Origin: Branchiostoma floridae
Lineage: Eukaryota > Chordata > Leptocardii > Amphioxiformes > Branchiostomatidae
Assembly: GCF_000003815.2 (NCBI RefSeq)
Contig: NC_049996.1
Span: 5,598,012-5,662,011 of the forward strand
Direction: 5' to 3'
DNA length: 64,000 nt
The position numbers and the translations under genes are program-made. The notes under the pieces were generated by a model that saw only the letters and a list, made by a program, of their open reading frames with translations, was not told the origin of the DNA and made no database searches. Numbering within the stretch: position 1 is the stretch's first letter; every line of letters begins with the position of its first letter. This document shows, piece after piece, positions 1 to 9,816 of this stretch.

Positions 1-7
1 ACTTCCG

Positions 8-1456
8 TCAAGTAAATTCTCCAAGCCGAAACCGCTTATCAAGGTACTCCTTTTGCTTGTAGCTAAACCTGACAGCCTTCCTCGGACTGTGCAGTGCCCA
101 TCCTTGCTGTGGGCAAGGTGTTGTTCTAATTACTTCCAAGGATGGCTCTACATGTGGCACTGACGGGCCTTGTGCAAGCTTTTCTGCGTACTTCAACTTG
201 GCCTTGTCCAGCAAAGTCTCTCTTTCAAGGCGACGTTTGTGCTTTCCGACAGCTACATGAGCCTCCAGACCTTTGCATGTTTGGTAAACCTTGACGCAGC
301 TCTCTTCTGGGCAAGGGAAAAGGCTTGGTTGCACAGTCTCATGACTTGCCGCGTCTTCATCAGAATCTGACTCTACTTCTTGTTGAGCTTGCACTTTCTT
401 CTGCCTGGGCTTGATGGGTCGAAATGCAGACCCAGGATTTGACGGCTGACTGACAATCTTCAGCAGCGGTGGCTCTATGGCAGGCAATCGCGGCCATGGG
501 ATAAGATTCCCTTCCCCGATGTTGTAAGCTCGCCAGACACGTAGACCGGCATCACTAAACTCAAAGTTGTTGAGTTTGATGATTCCATCCAGTTTAACAG
601 ATGTCGCTGCAACACCTGCACCCACTTCACACAGGAAGACCTTCACTCCCGGGATTCCACCACGAGACTCTACGGCAATCTTAAACTCCTCAGCCGTCTC
701 AACATCGTGGCCCTCATTGATCCAGGTCTTGATGTGGGACTTCACTGTTGCGGCCTGTCTGTCGCATGATCCTTTCCCCCCTTGTGGGTCGCAGTAGTCC
801 ACTCGTCTGATGGTGACTCCTGCCGTTTCGTTGATATGCCTTGCGGCTTGAAGTATGAGTGTGTTGTGGTAACACCCAGCATTGTCACTTCGGAGGTATA
901 TGGACTGGAGGTCTGGAAGCTCTTTCTTCAATTGCTGTACTATGTGTTGCAAGATGGAGACTACTGAATTACTATCCTGTTTGCATGTCTGGAAAAGGTG
1001 GACGAATGTCTCAACTTGGATAGATGTGGCCCCTTGCAGGTGTGCTACCGTGATGTGCCAAGGTATGCCTCGCTTTCCAAACCAGTCTGTTTGGCTTTCC
1101 CTGTACTTTCTTGGCAGGAACTTCATGGCCCAGTCCATTACCAGAAGCACACTTGTATCGTCCATGTTATCCAGAAGTATGCTCCAGGCCTCATCCTGAT
1201 TAATACTGCGCAGCTGGTGGCACTGCCAAGCATTGATGTCTCGCTTGGCTTGGTCTAGTGTAAAGCGCATGTCGTCATGTTCTTCTGATGTTGGAAATGT
1301 GTTTTCTGTGAATGACTCTTCAAGGCTGTCTAAAACCTGTTGTAGACTGTCGCAGGCCTCACACGCTTCAACATGCTGGTGGGAACACGTTGTGGTGTGG
1401 TTGTCCGTACCATCGCTGAGGGCGTACTGCCGACAGTGTTCAGCTACTGATGCTTC
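8..1456 (-). CDS. 3' exon of transposase-like gene with C2H2 finger
   Basis: Open reading frame of 483 codons to a TGA at 10-8. It begins after a plausible acceptor (pyrimidine-rich tract ending CACAG at 1457). Numbering from the internal Met at 1270, acidic residues sit in contexts that look like an RNase-H/DDE-type core: MDWAMKFLP (D46), RSDNAGCYHN (D129) and GGKGSCDRQAA (D170). A C2H2 finger follows (C320, C325, H338, H344), after an acidic SDSDED stretch. I recognise this type of protein only as an uncharacterised, multicopy invertebrate family. The enzymatic role is inference. The C-terminus stops abruptly after RLGEFT and may be truncated. It pairs with the upstream block at 1572-2435. 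Confidence 0.6.
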   Translation of the reverse strand, partial: EASVAEHCRQYALSDGTDNHTTTCSHQHVEACEACDSLQQVLDSLEESFTENTFPTSEEHDDMRFTLDQAKRDINAWQCHQLRSINQDEAWSILLDNMDDTSVLLVMDWAMKFLPRKYRESQTDWFGKRGIPWHITVAHLQGATSIQVETFVHLFQTCKQDSNSVVSILQHIVQQLKKELPDLQSIYLRSDNAGCYHNTLILQAARHINETAGVTIRRVDYCDPQGGKGSCDRQAATVKSHIKTWINEGHDVETAEEFKIAVESRGGIPGVKVFLCEVGAGVAATSVKLDGIIKLNNFEFSDAGLRVWRAYNIGEGNLIPWPRLPAIEPPLLKIVSQPSNPGSAFRPIKPRQKKVQAQQEVESDSDEDAASHETVQPSLFPCPEESCVKVYQTCKGLEAHVAVGKHKRRLERETLLDKAKLKYAEKLAQGPSVPHVEPSLEVIRTTPCPQQGWALHSPRKAVRFSYKQKEYLDKRFRLGEFT

Positions 1457-1571
1457 CTGTGAAGCATGTACGTATGGAAAGACGTGGAGAGGTATTGGTT
1501 ACTTAATGAAAACAAGCGCACTTAAACATCTGCATGAACACATTTTGGTACAAAATAGTGTTGATATAGTG
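1457..1571 (-). other. Junction between the two gene blocks (intron or deletion)
   Basis: All frames are interrupted here. The 3' side has a good acceptor, but no strong donor was found at the end of the upstream block (it runs into a TAG after KVLKLSP). Either a weak donor is used or an internal coding segment was lost. Confidence 0.35.
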
Positions 1572-2435
1572 CTAAGGTGACAACTTCAAAACTTTCTCTC
1601 CGAACGGAAGGTCCTGCACGACATGGGCACTGGTGACGAATGTGATGAAGTGGTCCAGCTTTCCCGGATCTACCCTCATACGTGTGTCCACGGATGGCGG
1701 TATCAGTGCTTCCCTTCCAAATTGCAATGCGTGTTGTCTTGCGGATGTGACCTGGTACCTTGTTAAGCCTGGAAGGAGTTTTTCGAGGTCAGGAAAGCTG
1801 TTCTTGTCAGCCATTATGGACAGAATTTGCCTGCGCGTAAACGACTGACTGGCGCACTGGTAACACTCCACGAGGGAGTTTAGAAGTTCCATTTCTATGG
1901 CACTTCCGCCCATCCCAAGGGCTACATCTGTTACCTTCGATTCTCGCAGGTACTTCCAAAGGCTGTATGAATCGCCTGGGGCAAACACCTGGAGCACGGT
2001 GCTGACCGCCTCACTTGCTTGCTGCAGATGTAATCGCTGGGTTCTCTGGCTAGCCTCAGCCCATGGCACAGTGAGAACGTGTACTTTCTCAATGCGGCTA
2101 CCACTTGCCTGCAAAAGTTGCTCCATTGGGTGTTTTGGTTCGGCTATAGATGGGCCACCATTGCCATTAGATGTTTGAGATTGTGAGCTGATGGTGTATA
2201 GGCTTCTCTCAGCTGCTGGACTTCCCAAGGAGAGCGATGATGTAGGACTGTCTTGTGTTACCTCCTGAATATCATGATTGTAGAATCTGATGCATTTTGT
2301 ACCATAACAAGGTGATTGATTATTCATCTTAACGGTGCACACCCCAGTTCTTCCGCGACCGGGGTCCGTGGTAGTGCGCGACCAAAAAGTGACGAAAGGC
2401 TTCCGAGGGTCCATGTTTGAGTTGACCTTTCTCAT
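1572..2435 (-). CDS. 5' block of transposase-like gene
   Basis: Open frame of 287 codons with a Met at 2435 and a second Met (MDPRKPFVTFW) eight codons in. The C-terminal half is rich in charged and helical segments (LPGLTRYQVTSARQHAL) and ends KVLKLSP followed by TAG. The N-terminal half is Ser/Gln-rich and low in complexity. No catalytic motif lies in this part. Same strand and order as the DDE-like block downstream, so they are probably one gene or one decayed copy. Function unknown. Confidence 0.5.
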   Translation of the reverse strand: MRKVNSNMDPRKPFVTFWSRTTTDPGRGRTGVCTVKMNNQSPCYGTKCIRFYNHDIQEVTQDSPTSSLSLGSPAAERSLYTISSQSQTSNGNGGPSIAEPKHPMEQLLQASGSRIEKVHVLTVPWAEASQRTQRLHLQQASEAVSTVLQVFAPGDSYSLWKYLRESKVTDVALGMGGSAIEMELLNSLVECYQCASQSFTRRQILSIMADKNSFPDLEKLLPGLTRYQVTSARQHALQFGREALIPPSVDTRMRVDPGKLDHFITFVTSAHVVQDLPFGEKVLKLSP

Positions 2436-2990
2436 TATTTGCTGCGAAATGACATTAAACGGTTACATGGCTGAAAAGCGTAGGAAATGGTGTGTTTTTG
2501 GTGCAAATTGTGTTTTGGTCCGCGCCTTACTTCCGGGATATTCCTACGCCTGAATGTAAACAGGCCCGTGACCTGGATTGACCTCTAAAGCGCTGTGTTA
2601 AGCCAAGTTGCAATGCCGCGCGCCGTGGATGATTAAAAAAAACTGTAGAACTAGAATTTTCTTTAAAATTGGCTGGATTACTCTCGAGGTTTTCCTCTTT
2701 CTGCCGGTATCAGTCGTGCTTGCCGAAAAAATCTTCTTCATCAGTTTTATCCAATACGAAAATGCCCGATTTTGTGCATCATTTTTGACACGAAAATAAT
2801 GTTTTTTCCCTATAATTTTTCAAAATTAGAGAAGTTGAAGGATCGGAACTCAGTTGGACTTGTAGCTGAAGGAATATCCTCTCACCACATATACAGTTAT
2901 TTTGCGTCAGGATAATTCCCTGGAAGAGATGGTCGCTAGACTTGAGGGTGTGCCGCCTCCATTTGAAACCCCAAAAAACTGGGGTGTGCC
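2436..2990. other. No recognisable feature
   Basis: AT-rich sequence with short chance frames only. I see no exon, repeat family or RNA gene here. Confidence 0.5.
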
Positions 2991-3519
2991 CCCTTATACA
3001 CTACGTAGATGTTCCCTTTCTTGTCCACTGTAACATACTGAGGCAAATTCCCCTCTTTTGTTCACCCAAGCCTGCTCATATTACACGTTGTTTCAGTAGG
3101 AGTTAACCACAAGGCCTCTGCGTGCCTTCGTCTACCCGAATATCGTGTCAATGCCAGAATGACTTTGTCGGAAATCTTGTTCATGGCAATTCCATTGATA
3201 CGAAAATTCCCACTACACTTAAATTCGGCAAGGACACGTCCCTCCTTGCCTCCTTGAGTGACGGCATTTTGATAAAAATTGTCTCCATGCAAAACTACCC
3301 AAAGGGAATCGTTGCTGTCTATAGAGATGTCCTGTGGTTTCAAGTTTCTTGTGGAGAAACTGCGAAGGAAGACACCGTTCATGTTGAAGACTTGGATTCT
3401 TTTGGTTTGCACGTCAGTCACAAATATCTCGTTGGTCGAGGACGCGGTGATCCCTCCTGTAGTCGGGAACTGACCAAGTCCTTTTCCAGCCCTGCCGAAA
3501 GTTATTCTCTCTTCTATTT
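2991..3519 (-). pseudogene. NHL-repeat exon with in-frame stop
   Basis: NHL repeats are beta-propeller blades found in TRIM/brat-type and other ligand-binding proteins. On the minus strand a clear acceptor (pyrimidine-rich, ending CACCAG at 3520) opens the exon. The blades read in order: EERITFGRAGKGLGQF, TNEIFVTDVQTKRIQVF, then KPQDISIDSNDSLWVV and FRINGIAMN. A TGA at 3064-3062 interrupts, but the same frame continues as TKEGNLPQYVTVDKKGNIYV, another canonical blade, ending near 2991. The single stop inside an otherwise open blade argues for a pseudogene, a null allele or a base error. No RING or B-box exon is seen nearby. Confidence 0.75.
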
Positions 3520-3609
3520 CTGGTGGTGAAACAAAGTAAAACAAGTAGTGTGCATATAGTAGGGACCTTTTTTTAGAATCAGACTCAAATTCGAGATGAT
3601 TCCCATCTC

Positions 3610-4634
3610 AACTAGAGTTCGGCGACCTCATACCTCCATGAAAATTTAGAGCTTTCGTAAATTTCATGCAATTGACTAACACATTAACATAATTTATGCA
3701 TGGTGTTGTTCATCATTGACTAACGTACACATCTCACAATTCTAAAATTCCCATTATTAATCATAAAGCGGTTTTGCGATTTTTACATAAATTATGCAAA
3801 TAAGTTCTTCATTACCATATTTGGTATCTGCTTACATTCCACCAATCATAATTAACATGTGTTACATTTATTGAAGTCCAGTTATTAAAAACAATGGAAT
3901 TATACAATTTCCTCATTAATCATGCAAATCAATCCCTCATTTGCATAACATGTATATCATTATGGAAATCTTTGCCTAAGCTACCTGCACGCCTAAAATG
4001 CAGGCAATCCGTCGTTCCTTTCTGCAGTTATCCTCTTTGGATTGTCTTGACAAAAACGCCCCTGCAGTTCCACAATTAACTGTTAGAGGTATGAAACTTG
4101 CCCCACTTTGTCATGGCACTAAAAGCTATCTACCACCTAAATGTCAAGACCATAGCATGTCTGGAACAAGAGATACATTGAAAAAACTGCTATGATAGAA
4201 TATTCTCATTAATTATGCAAATGTACTCCTAGTAAGCATAATTAGTATTTAATCTTGTACAACATTTTCTAAGGTACCTACATACCAAAAATCATGAAAA
4301 TCCGTCGTTCCCTTCTTGAGTTATCCTCGTCAGAAGTCTTTGACAAAAATGCCCCTGCTATCCCAAAACTAGACGCTAGGGGGCCCAAAGTTACGTCATT
4401 TTTTCCTGAGCACAAGAGCTATCTAATACTTAAAAATCTTGACCATAGCATGTTCAGAACACCGAGATAGCAAAACCGGAAGTTGCGCTGCAGTACCAAG
4501 GTCACACACCAGGGGGCCCAAAATTGACCTTGACCTTCGTCTTACCAACCCCTACCTACATACCAAATATCATCGTAGTCCATCAAGAGGTTCTCAAGCT
4601 ATGATGACCACAAATGTGCGGACACACAGACACA

Positions 4635-4675
<41 letters not shown>

Positions 4676-4710
4676 AAAACTATACCTCCCTTTTTTCATG
4701 GAGGTAATGA
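3610..4710. repeat. Dispersed repeat, copy 1 (octamer-palindrome family)
   Basis: Starts AACTAGAGTTCGGCGACC and contains CCTCCATGAAAA near the left end, matched in inverse by TTTTCATGGAGG at the right end. The interior carries repeated ATTATGCAAAT and ATTTGCATAAT blocks and stretches resembling CATACCAAAAATCATG. A second copy with the same ends lies at 6573-7680. It looks like a non-autonomous element; no coding capacity seen. Confidence 0.6.
4622..4674. repeat. (CA)n microsatellite
   Basis: Uninterrupted ACACAC run near the right end of the dispersed repeat. Confidence 0.9.
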
Positions 4711-5590
4711 TGACGGTTCGCCATATTATCAACTTTGCACTTGGAATGAAGAATCTTTGTAAATACTTTTTTTACGTTTTGAAATAAGATATAGAAATCT
4801 ATATTATAAAATTGAGAATTAACGGCCAAAAAAACACAATTGTTTCCAGTGTACAATAATATATAATCTATGATTAAATTGTACCTATATCTGAAACTCT
4901 TATAGGCCCTAACGGTATCGTTTTCTCGTAACCATTAGTATATTTAGCCGTAAAACCAGAGGCCCTGGGTTAGAATCTTTTGACATGCCACCGATATTGT
5001 GAGCTCGGAAAATTCGTTCCCTCACATGCACTATTTCCGCGCTCCACCCAGGTGTAAAAAAGGTACCTGACACACGTAAAATGCTGTTATAAAATAAATA
5101 AAAGAATGGTTCGAACAACAAACAAGTGAAATTTTATCTTTAGATATTTTTAGTGTAATTTTCGGTGATATTAACAGCTCAACACTTAACAATGTAATTA
5201 TACTAGTTGCGAAATACTTTATCTTCAATCTAAGGGACAAAAGATTATTCTTAAGTCACCACATCTCATACCTTCAGTCACACTAAAACAGAACTAATTA
5301 TAGCTTCAAGAAACAACAGATTAGAGTCACACTACAATAAAGGGGGCCGATGATGCACAAATTTGATTAAAAACCATCATCTTCTTACCATCTTGCCATG
5401 TTGCCTTTTTGTGTACCGTCATTGTTGATTTTGCCTTAATTTATCTAAGTTTCCTTTTTGTGTTATCGTATGAAGTTATTGTCTGTTACTATTGTTACAT
5501 TATCTTACATTTAATCGCATCCTGTATTCAACTTCCATCCATACACATTGTATAGCTCCACTTATATTTTTTCCATTTATAACAATTCCT
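4711..5590. other. No recognisable feature
   Basis: AT-rich sequence between two repeats. Only short frames; no exon or RNA gene recognised. Confidence 0.5.
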
Positions 5591-6059
5591 TAGCCTCCAT
5601 AGCAGGCTCTCTGTGTTTTTTTGGCTCATAATACACTTGTCCACTGTCCACTGTCCACTTCTATTTGTACTGGGTCGCTGATTTCTGGCCTTTTCTGACT
5701 GTCAACCCCCAAGAGCCTGCATGGAAACGCTGCATCAAAGTGATATTAAAAAACGATTAGGGCGATTAACTAGGAGGTGCGAATTTCCTGCCTCCTAATA
5801 AACTGTACGCATCTCCACTGGACAGAGCCGTAAAATGCTTGCAGCCGACATGTGAAATGCTCCTAACGTGTGTGTTAACAGGGCAGATGAATGGATAATC
5901 GTTTTTGATATCACTTTGATGCAGCGTTTCCCTGCAGGCTCTTTGGGGTTGGCAGTCAAAAAAAGCCAGCAATCAGCGACCATTACAAATAGAAATGGCC
6001 AGCAAAAGTGTATTATGAGCCAAAAAAAAACAAAAACAGAGAGCCTGCTATGGAGGCTA
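5591..6059. repeat. Long foldback (inverted repeat) element
   Basis: Left arm (about 5591-5760) and right arm (about 5896-6059) are inverse copies. TAGCCTCCATAGCAGG pairs with CCTGCTATGGAGGCTA, and AAACGCTGCATCAAAGTG pairs with CACTTTGATGCAGCGTTT. The loop is about 130 bp. No transposase; typical foldback/MITE architecture. Confidence 0.8.
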
Positions 6060-6572
6060 ACAATTCCTAACGTTCTTGTTCGATTCATTCATTTATTATT
6101 GTTTTGAGATACATAAATCCATTTATTCATCCTGTTTTACATTATTTTGCTGTATACTTCAGTGTGTATATTTCCTATATTATTAATTTGTACACTCCAT
6201 TGTTATTTACTTTTCCGTTGGATCCGTGGTTTAAGTTTTTGCCCATGTCCTTAAGTTTTGTTCATGTGAACTGTATGTTTTACAAGTAAAATGAAAAAAA
6301 AAAAATTAGAAAAAAACGAGCACGATAACCTTTAAAATTGGTCAATAATTTGTCTGTTAGAAAGCTGTTGCCATGACAACATGAAAAAATACAGTATGAA
6401 CTTATTTTATTCACTCGAATTTCTTAACATAATTTTGTTGTAATAATTATAAGCAGATGAGAATGTTTTGTCTGTTGACTAGGTCTTGGTTTATTTTCTT
6501 ATTACTATGCCATGGTATCAACAATCTTATTCATATTGCAATTAAACATTCACAAAATTTAAAAAAATATGT
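6060..6572. other. No recognisable feature
   Basis: AT-rich stretch with a short poly(A) run near 6294-6316 and nothing that I can name. Confidence 0.45.
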
Positions 6573-7680
6573 AACTAGAGTTCGGGGACCTCATACCTCC
6601 ATGAAATATTTATTGCTTTTTTGTGGATGGTATGTATGTTTATAGTCGGTTGTATTTGATAGTAATGGTTATATAATATAAATGTTATGGGAAAGTAGTG
6701 GTGTATTTATTTAATGACACAGAGGATGTCCATCTGATTAGTAATTATCAAAATGTGACACTTGATTGTGTAATGTGCGTTTAAGAGGTCGACGGCATAT
6801 GGTAGCGTGGTGTTCCTTAAGCTTGATGTTTGGCATTTAAAATGTCTAATGGTTGTCAGCATTATTGAGGTTCGACTATGTGCCTCAGAGCTGTGTGGTG
6901 GGAGGAAGTTGGGAAACTCAGAAAGAAGAAGGGATGTGGCCAACTTTAGTCAGATGGTGATTTGATTTTCCACCAATATGTCATAACATCAGCTGTTCAC
7001 ACGGTACAAAAACGAGATGCACACTTTCCTCTGACAGCCCTACACCAACTGTAAGATGAATACTTGGCGCCAACCCCGTCTGCTAAAAACAAGTACCATT
7101 GGCTACGAAAGAGACAACTAACAACTGTCACTTATCGTAACAAAATCAGAACAAGTGTGGCGCCCATAAAACTTCTGACACCCAACCCAGATGAGAGGAC
7201 CTAATGGCATTATAATCACCATGTCACTCAAATTAGCAGTACAGTATGTGAGACATCCATACCTGTTAAGCATTATCGTTAAATGTACCTCAACTTCTTA
7301 CAATTATACTTACGCTTCACATCTCCATGATATCCAAAGCAGACATAAATAAAACTAATTATCATATTAAAAAAACTCGGGGTTCCCAAAGCAGCTGTCA
7401 CCTCACCATCTGCTTGAAGCTAAGCCCATTAACAAACACATAAAGCACGATGCCTGTACCAATATATCTCAAATATAGGGGTGATTTCTGATATTATTAC
7501 ATCAATTATTACGACAGATACGGCTCCCAAAATCTCATCGATTCGAGCTTTTATCACACTCCACCAACACAACGAGTATGAAACCAATCCATCCAGCCGT
7601 TCTTGAGTAATCATCTACACAGACAGAGACACATAACAGAAAATATAACCTCCATTCCATGACATTTCATGGAGGTAATG
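6573..7680. repeat. Dispersed repeat, copy 2
   Basis: Begins AACTAGAGTTCGGGGACC with CCTCCATGAAAT and ends ATTTCATGGAGGTAATG, matching the ends of 3610-4710. The interior has diverged and lacks a coding frame. Confidence 0.6.
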
Positions 7681-8089
7681 AACACCTATACCAAATTAGA
7701 ACATGCCGTCGTAACAGCGATGGTAGATGGGGGGGGTGTTAATATGCAGGGTTTGAGACAATCGAGACAATGAAACTTAATGAGAAAGATCACTTGCTTT
7801 GAAATCATGTGTAACTTTTTGCTCGTGGTCAATTAATCAGCAATTTCTATATAATGAGTATCTATAGTAGCCACACTTCTCCAGTCTATCAACACATCAT
7901 AACAAAGTCGGCTACTGCAGTTTTAAAAAATGTGGCAATTAAAATCATTACCATGGCGACGGTTGTATTGTTTATAAGTATTAAAGATTGTAGTTATTAA
8001 TGGGTTTTAATAGTCGTATTCCATTCGCCTTACGATTAATGTTCAGAGAGCATTGCTGTCAAAAGGGGTTCTCTTGTGAGTGGAGGGTG

Positions 8090-8780
8090 AACTAATAATG
8101 TAAATGCTTCTCATCGATTTTACAAAACAGACCCTCATTTACATAAATCATATCAGTCGATCATTTTCTCTAGCTTACCACAATGACATTAAAGCATTTT
8201 CTCATTGATTATGCAAATTAGGTCTTTATTTTGCATAATATATATCTCTCAATATTGTCTTACTCAGTTACAAAGGTCACATGTTGCGATGGTCCTAATT
8301 GAATTGAGCATGTTTAGACGAATTCCCAATTAATTATACAAATTAGCTTTCAATCTGCATAATTGATATGTAATTATATGAAGCATCGTGTAACCTATCC
8401 ACATACCAAAAATCATAACAATCCGTCAAACCCTTCTTGAGTTATTCCCTTTCAAAGTCTGATACTAAACCAGTCCTACAGTTCCAAAACAAGCCGCTAG
8501 GGAGCCCAAACCTATACTACTTATAATCCTCACGGCTTCAAGAGCTGTCTACCACTTAAAATTCATAGCCGCAACATGTCCAGAACTCGTGATATCAAAC
8601 CAAGAAGTTGTGCTGCAGTACCGTAACAGGCCGCTCGGAGACCCAAAATCTAATGGTTGCCCAGGTCTCAACAAGACCTACCCACATACCAAATATCAAT
8701 ACAATCCATCCAGGCGTTCTCGAGTTATGGTGGTCTTTTACAAACACAAACATGCACATACAAACGCTACCCAAAATATA
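8090..8780. repeat. Partial dispersed repeat with octamer motifs
   Basis: Contains ATTATGCAAATTAGG, ATTATACAAATTAGC and CATACCAAAAATCATA, the interior hallmarks of the same repeat superfamily. The ends are not clear. A related piece recurs at about 9350-9500. Confidence 0.45.
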
Positions 8781-8857
8781 ACGTTCTTGGCGAAGGTAAC
8801 TATCACATCGCTATCTCACAACCCCACATGTTATACATCATTTAAGTTCAAACAATG

Positions 8858-8909
<52 letters not shown>

Positions 8910-9085
8910 TTATTTATTTATTTATTTATTTATCCATCCATCCATCCGTCCGTCCGTCCGTCCGTCCGTCCGTCCATCCATCCATCCATCCATCCATCCA
9001 TCCATCCATCCATCCATCCATCCATCCATCCATCTATCTATCTATCTATCTATTTATCTATTTATCTAATTATTTATTTATTTAA
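8858..9085. repeat. Compound tetranucleotide microsatellite
   Basis: Successive runs of CTAT, TTTA, CATC, CCGT, CATC again and CTAT again. The order is roughly mirror-symmetric around the CCGT/CATC core. Confidence 0.95.
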
Positions 9086-9637
9086 TACAACTCTGGTACG
9101 TCTGAAGTCCTAGGCTTTTCTTAATTTTGCATGGCGATCAGTCAAAAATCGCCATGCGCGAATATGGAAAACACTGCTGTGCACACATATACCGGTATGT
9201 GCCCAGCGACTGGAAAGCTTACCCGTGGAGGTAATGATTCAGTCCGGCATGATGCAACTAAACACGCGCGGACTTTGGCATTCCTGACATTCCTGTACAG
9301 TTTTTGGAATTCTTTGCAAACGGTCACTCACTATACTATTAGGCTCGCCCATCAGGCGTTGCCAAAAAATAAACCGCTAGGGAGCCCAAGACTACATAAA
9401 TTACTCCCTATCCAAAGACGTATCCACAACTCAAAAATCTTCAACCTGGAACATTTTATCTCCAACCTTGTAGCTCCGCTGAAGTACCGCTAGGAGGCCA
9501 CTTAGAGATGGGCATATTTAGGCCCATTTGGAAGTAGTAAGAACTGGTTGGACCACTTTGGTTCACTATTAGATCCCTGAATGAAAGAGGGATACGCGTA
9601 GCCTGGGGCGTCTTTTTTTGCAGTGACAGTAAACAAA

Positions 9638-9816
9638 ATGAGAAATCTCACAAGGCCGGTCATGGCGGGCGTCTCTCCCTATCTTTTGGTGGCTTTGTGT
9701 TCATTCCTGGCCTACCACGTCATCTACAGGCAGCTGGCTCCTCTCCTGGTGAAAACCCTGGTCTCCCAACCATATTCTTCACTCGACAAGGCGAAACAAA
9801 AATACGTTAATTGGCT
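9638..9816 (+). CDS. TLC gene exon 1 (N-terminus, first membrane helix)
   Basis: Start ATG at 9638, shortly after an acceptor-like TTTTTTTGCAG (ends 9623), so an upstream untranslated exon is possible. Encodes MRNLTRPVMAG, a hydrophobic helix (SPYLLVALCSFLAYHVIY), then SSLDKAKQKYVNW. Donor GTGAGT follows at 9817; ends in phase 2. Confidence 0.7.

Noticed and set aside
8589-9113. Frames with YLSIYLSI and HPSIHPSI repeats
   Set aside because: Translation of the tetranucleotide microsatellite.
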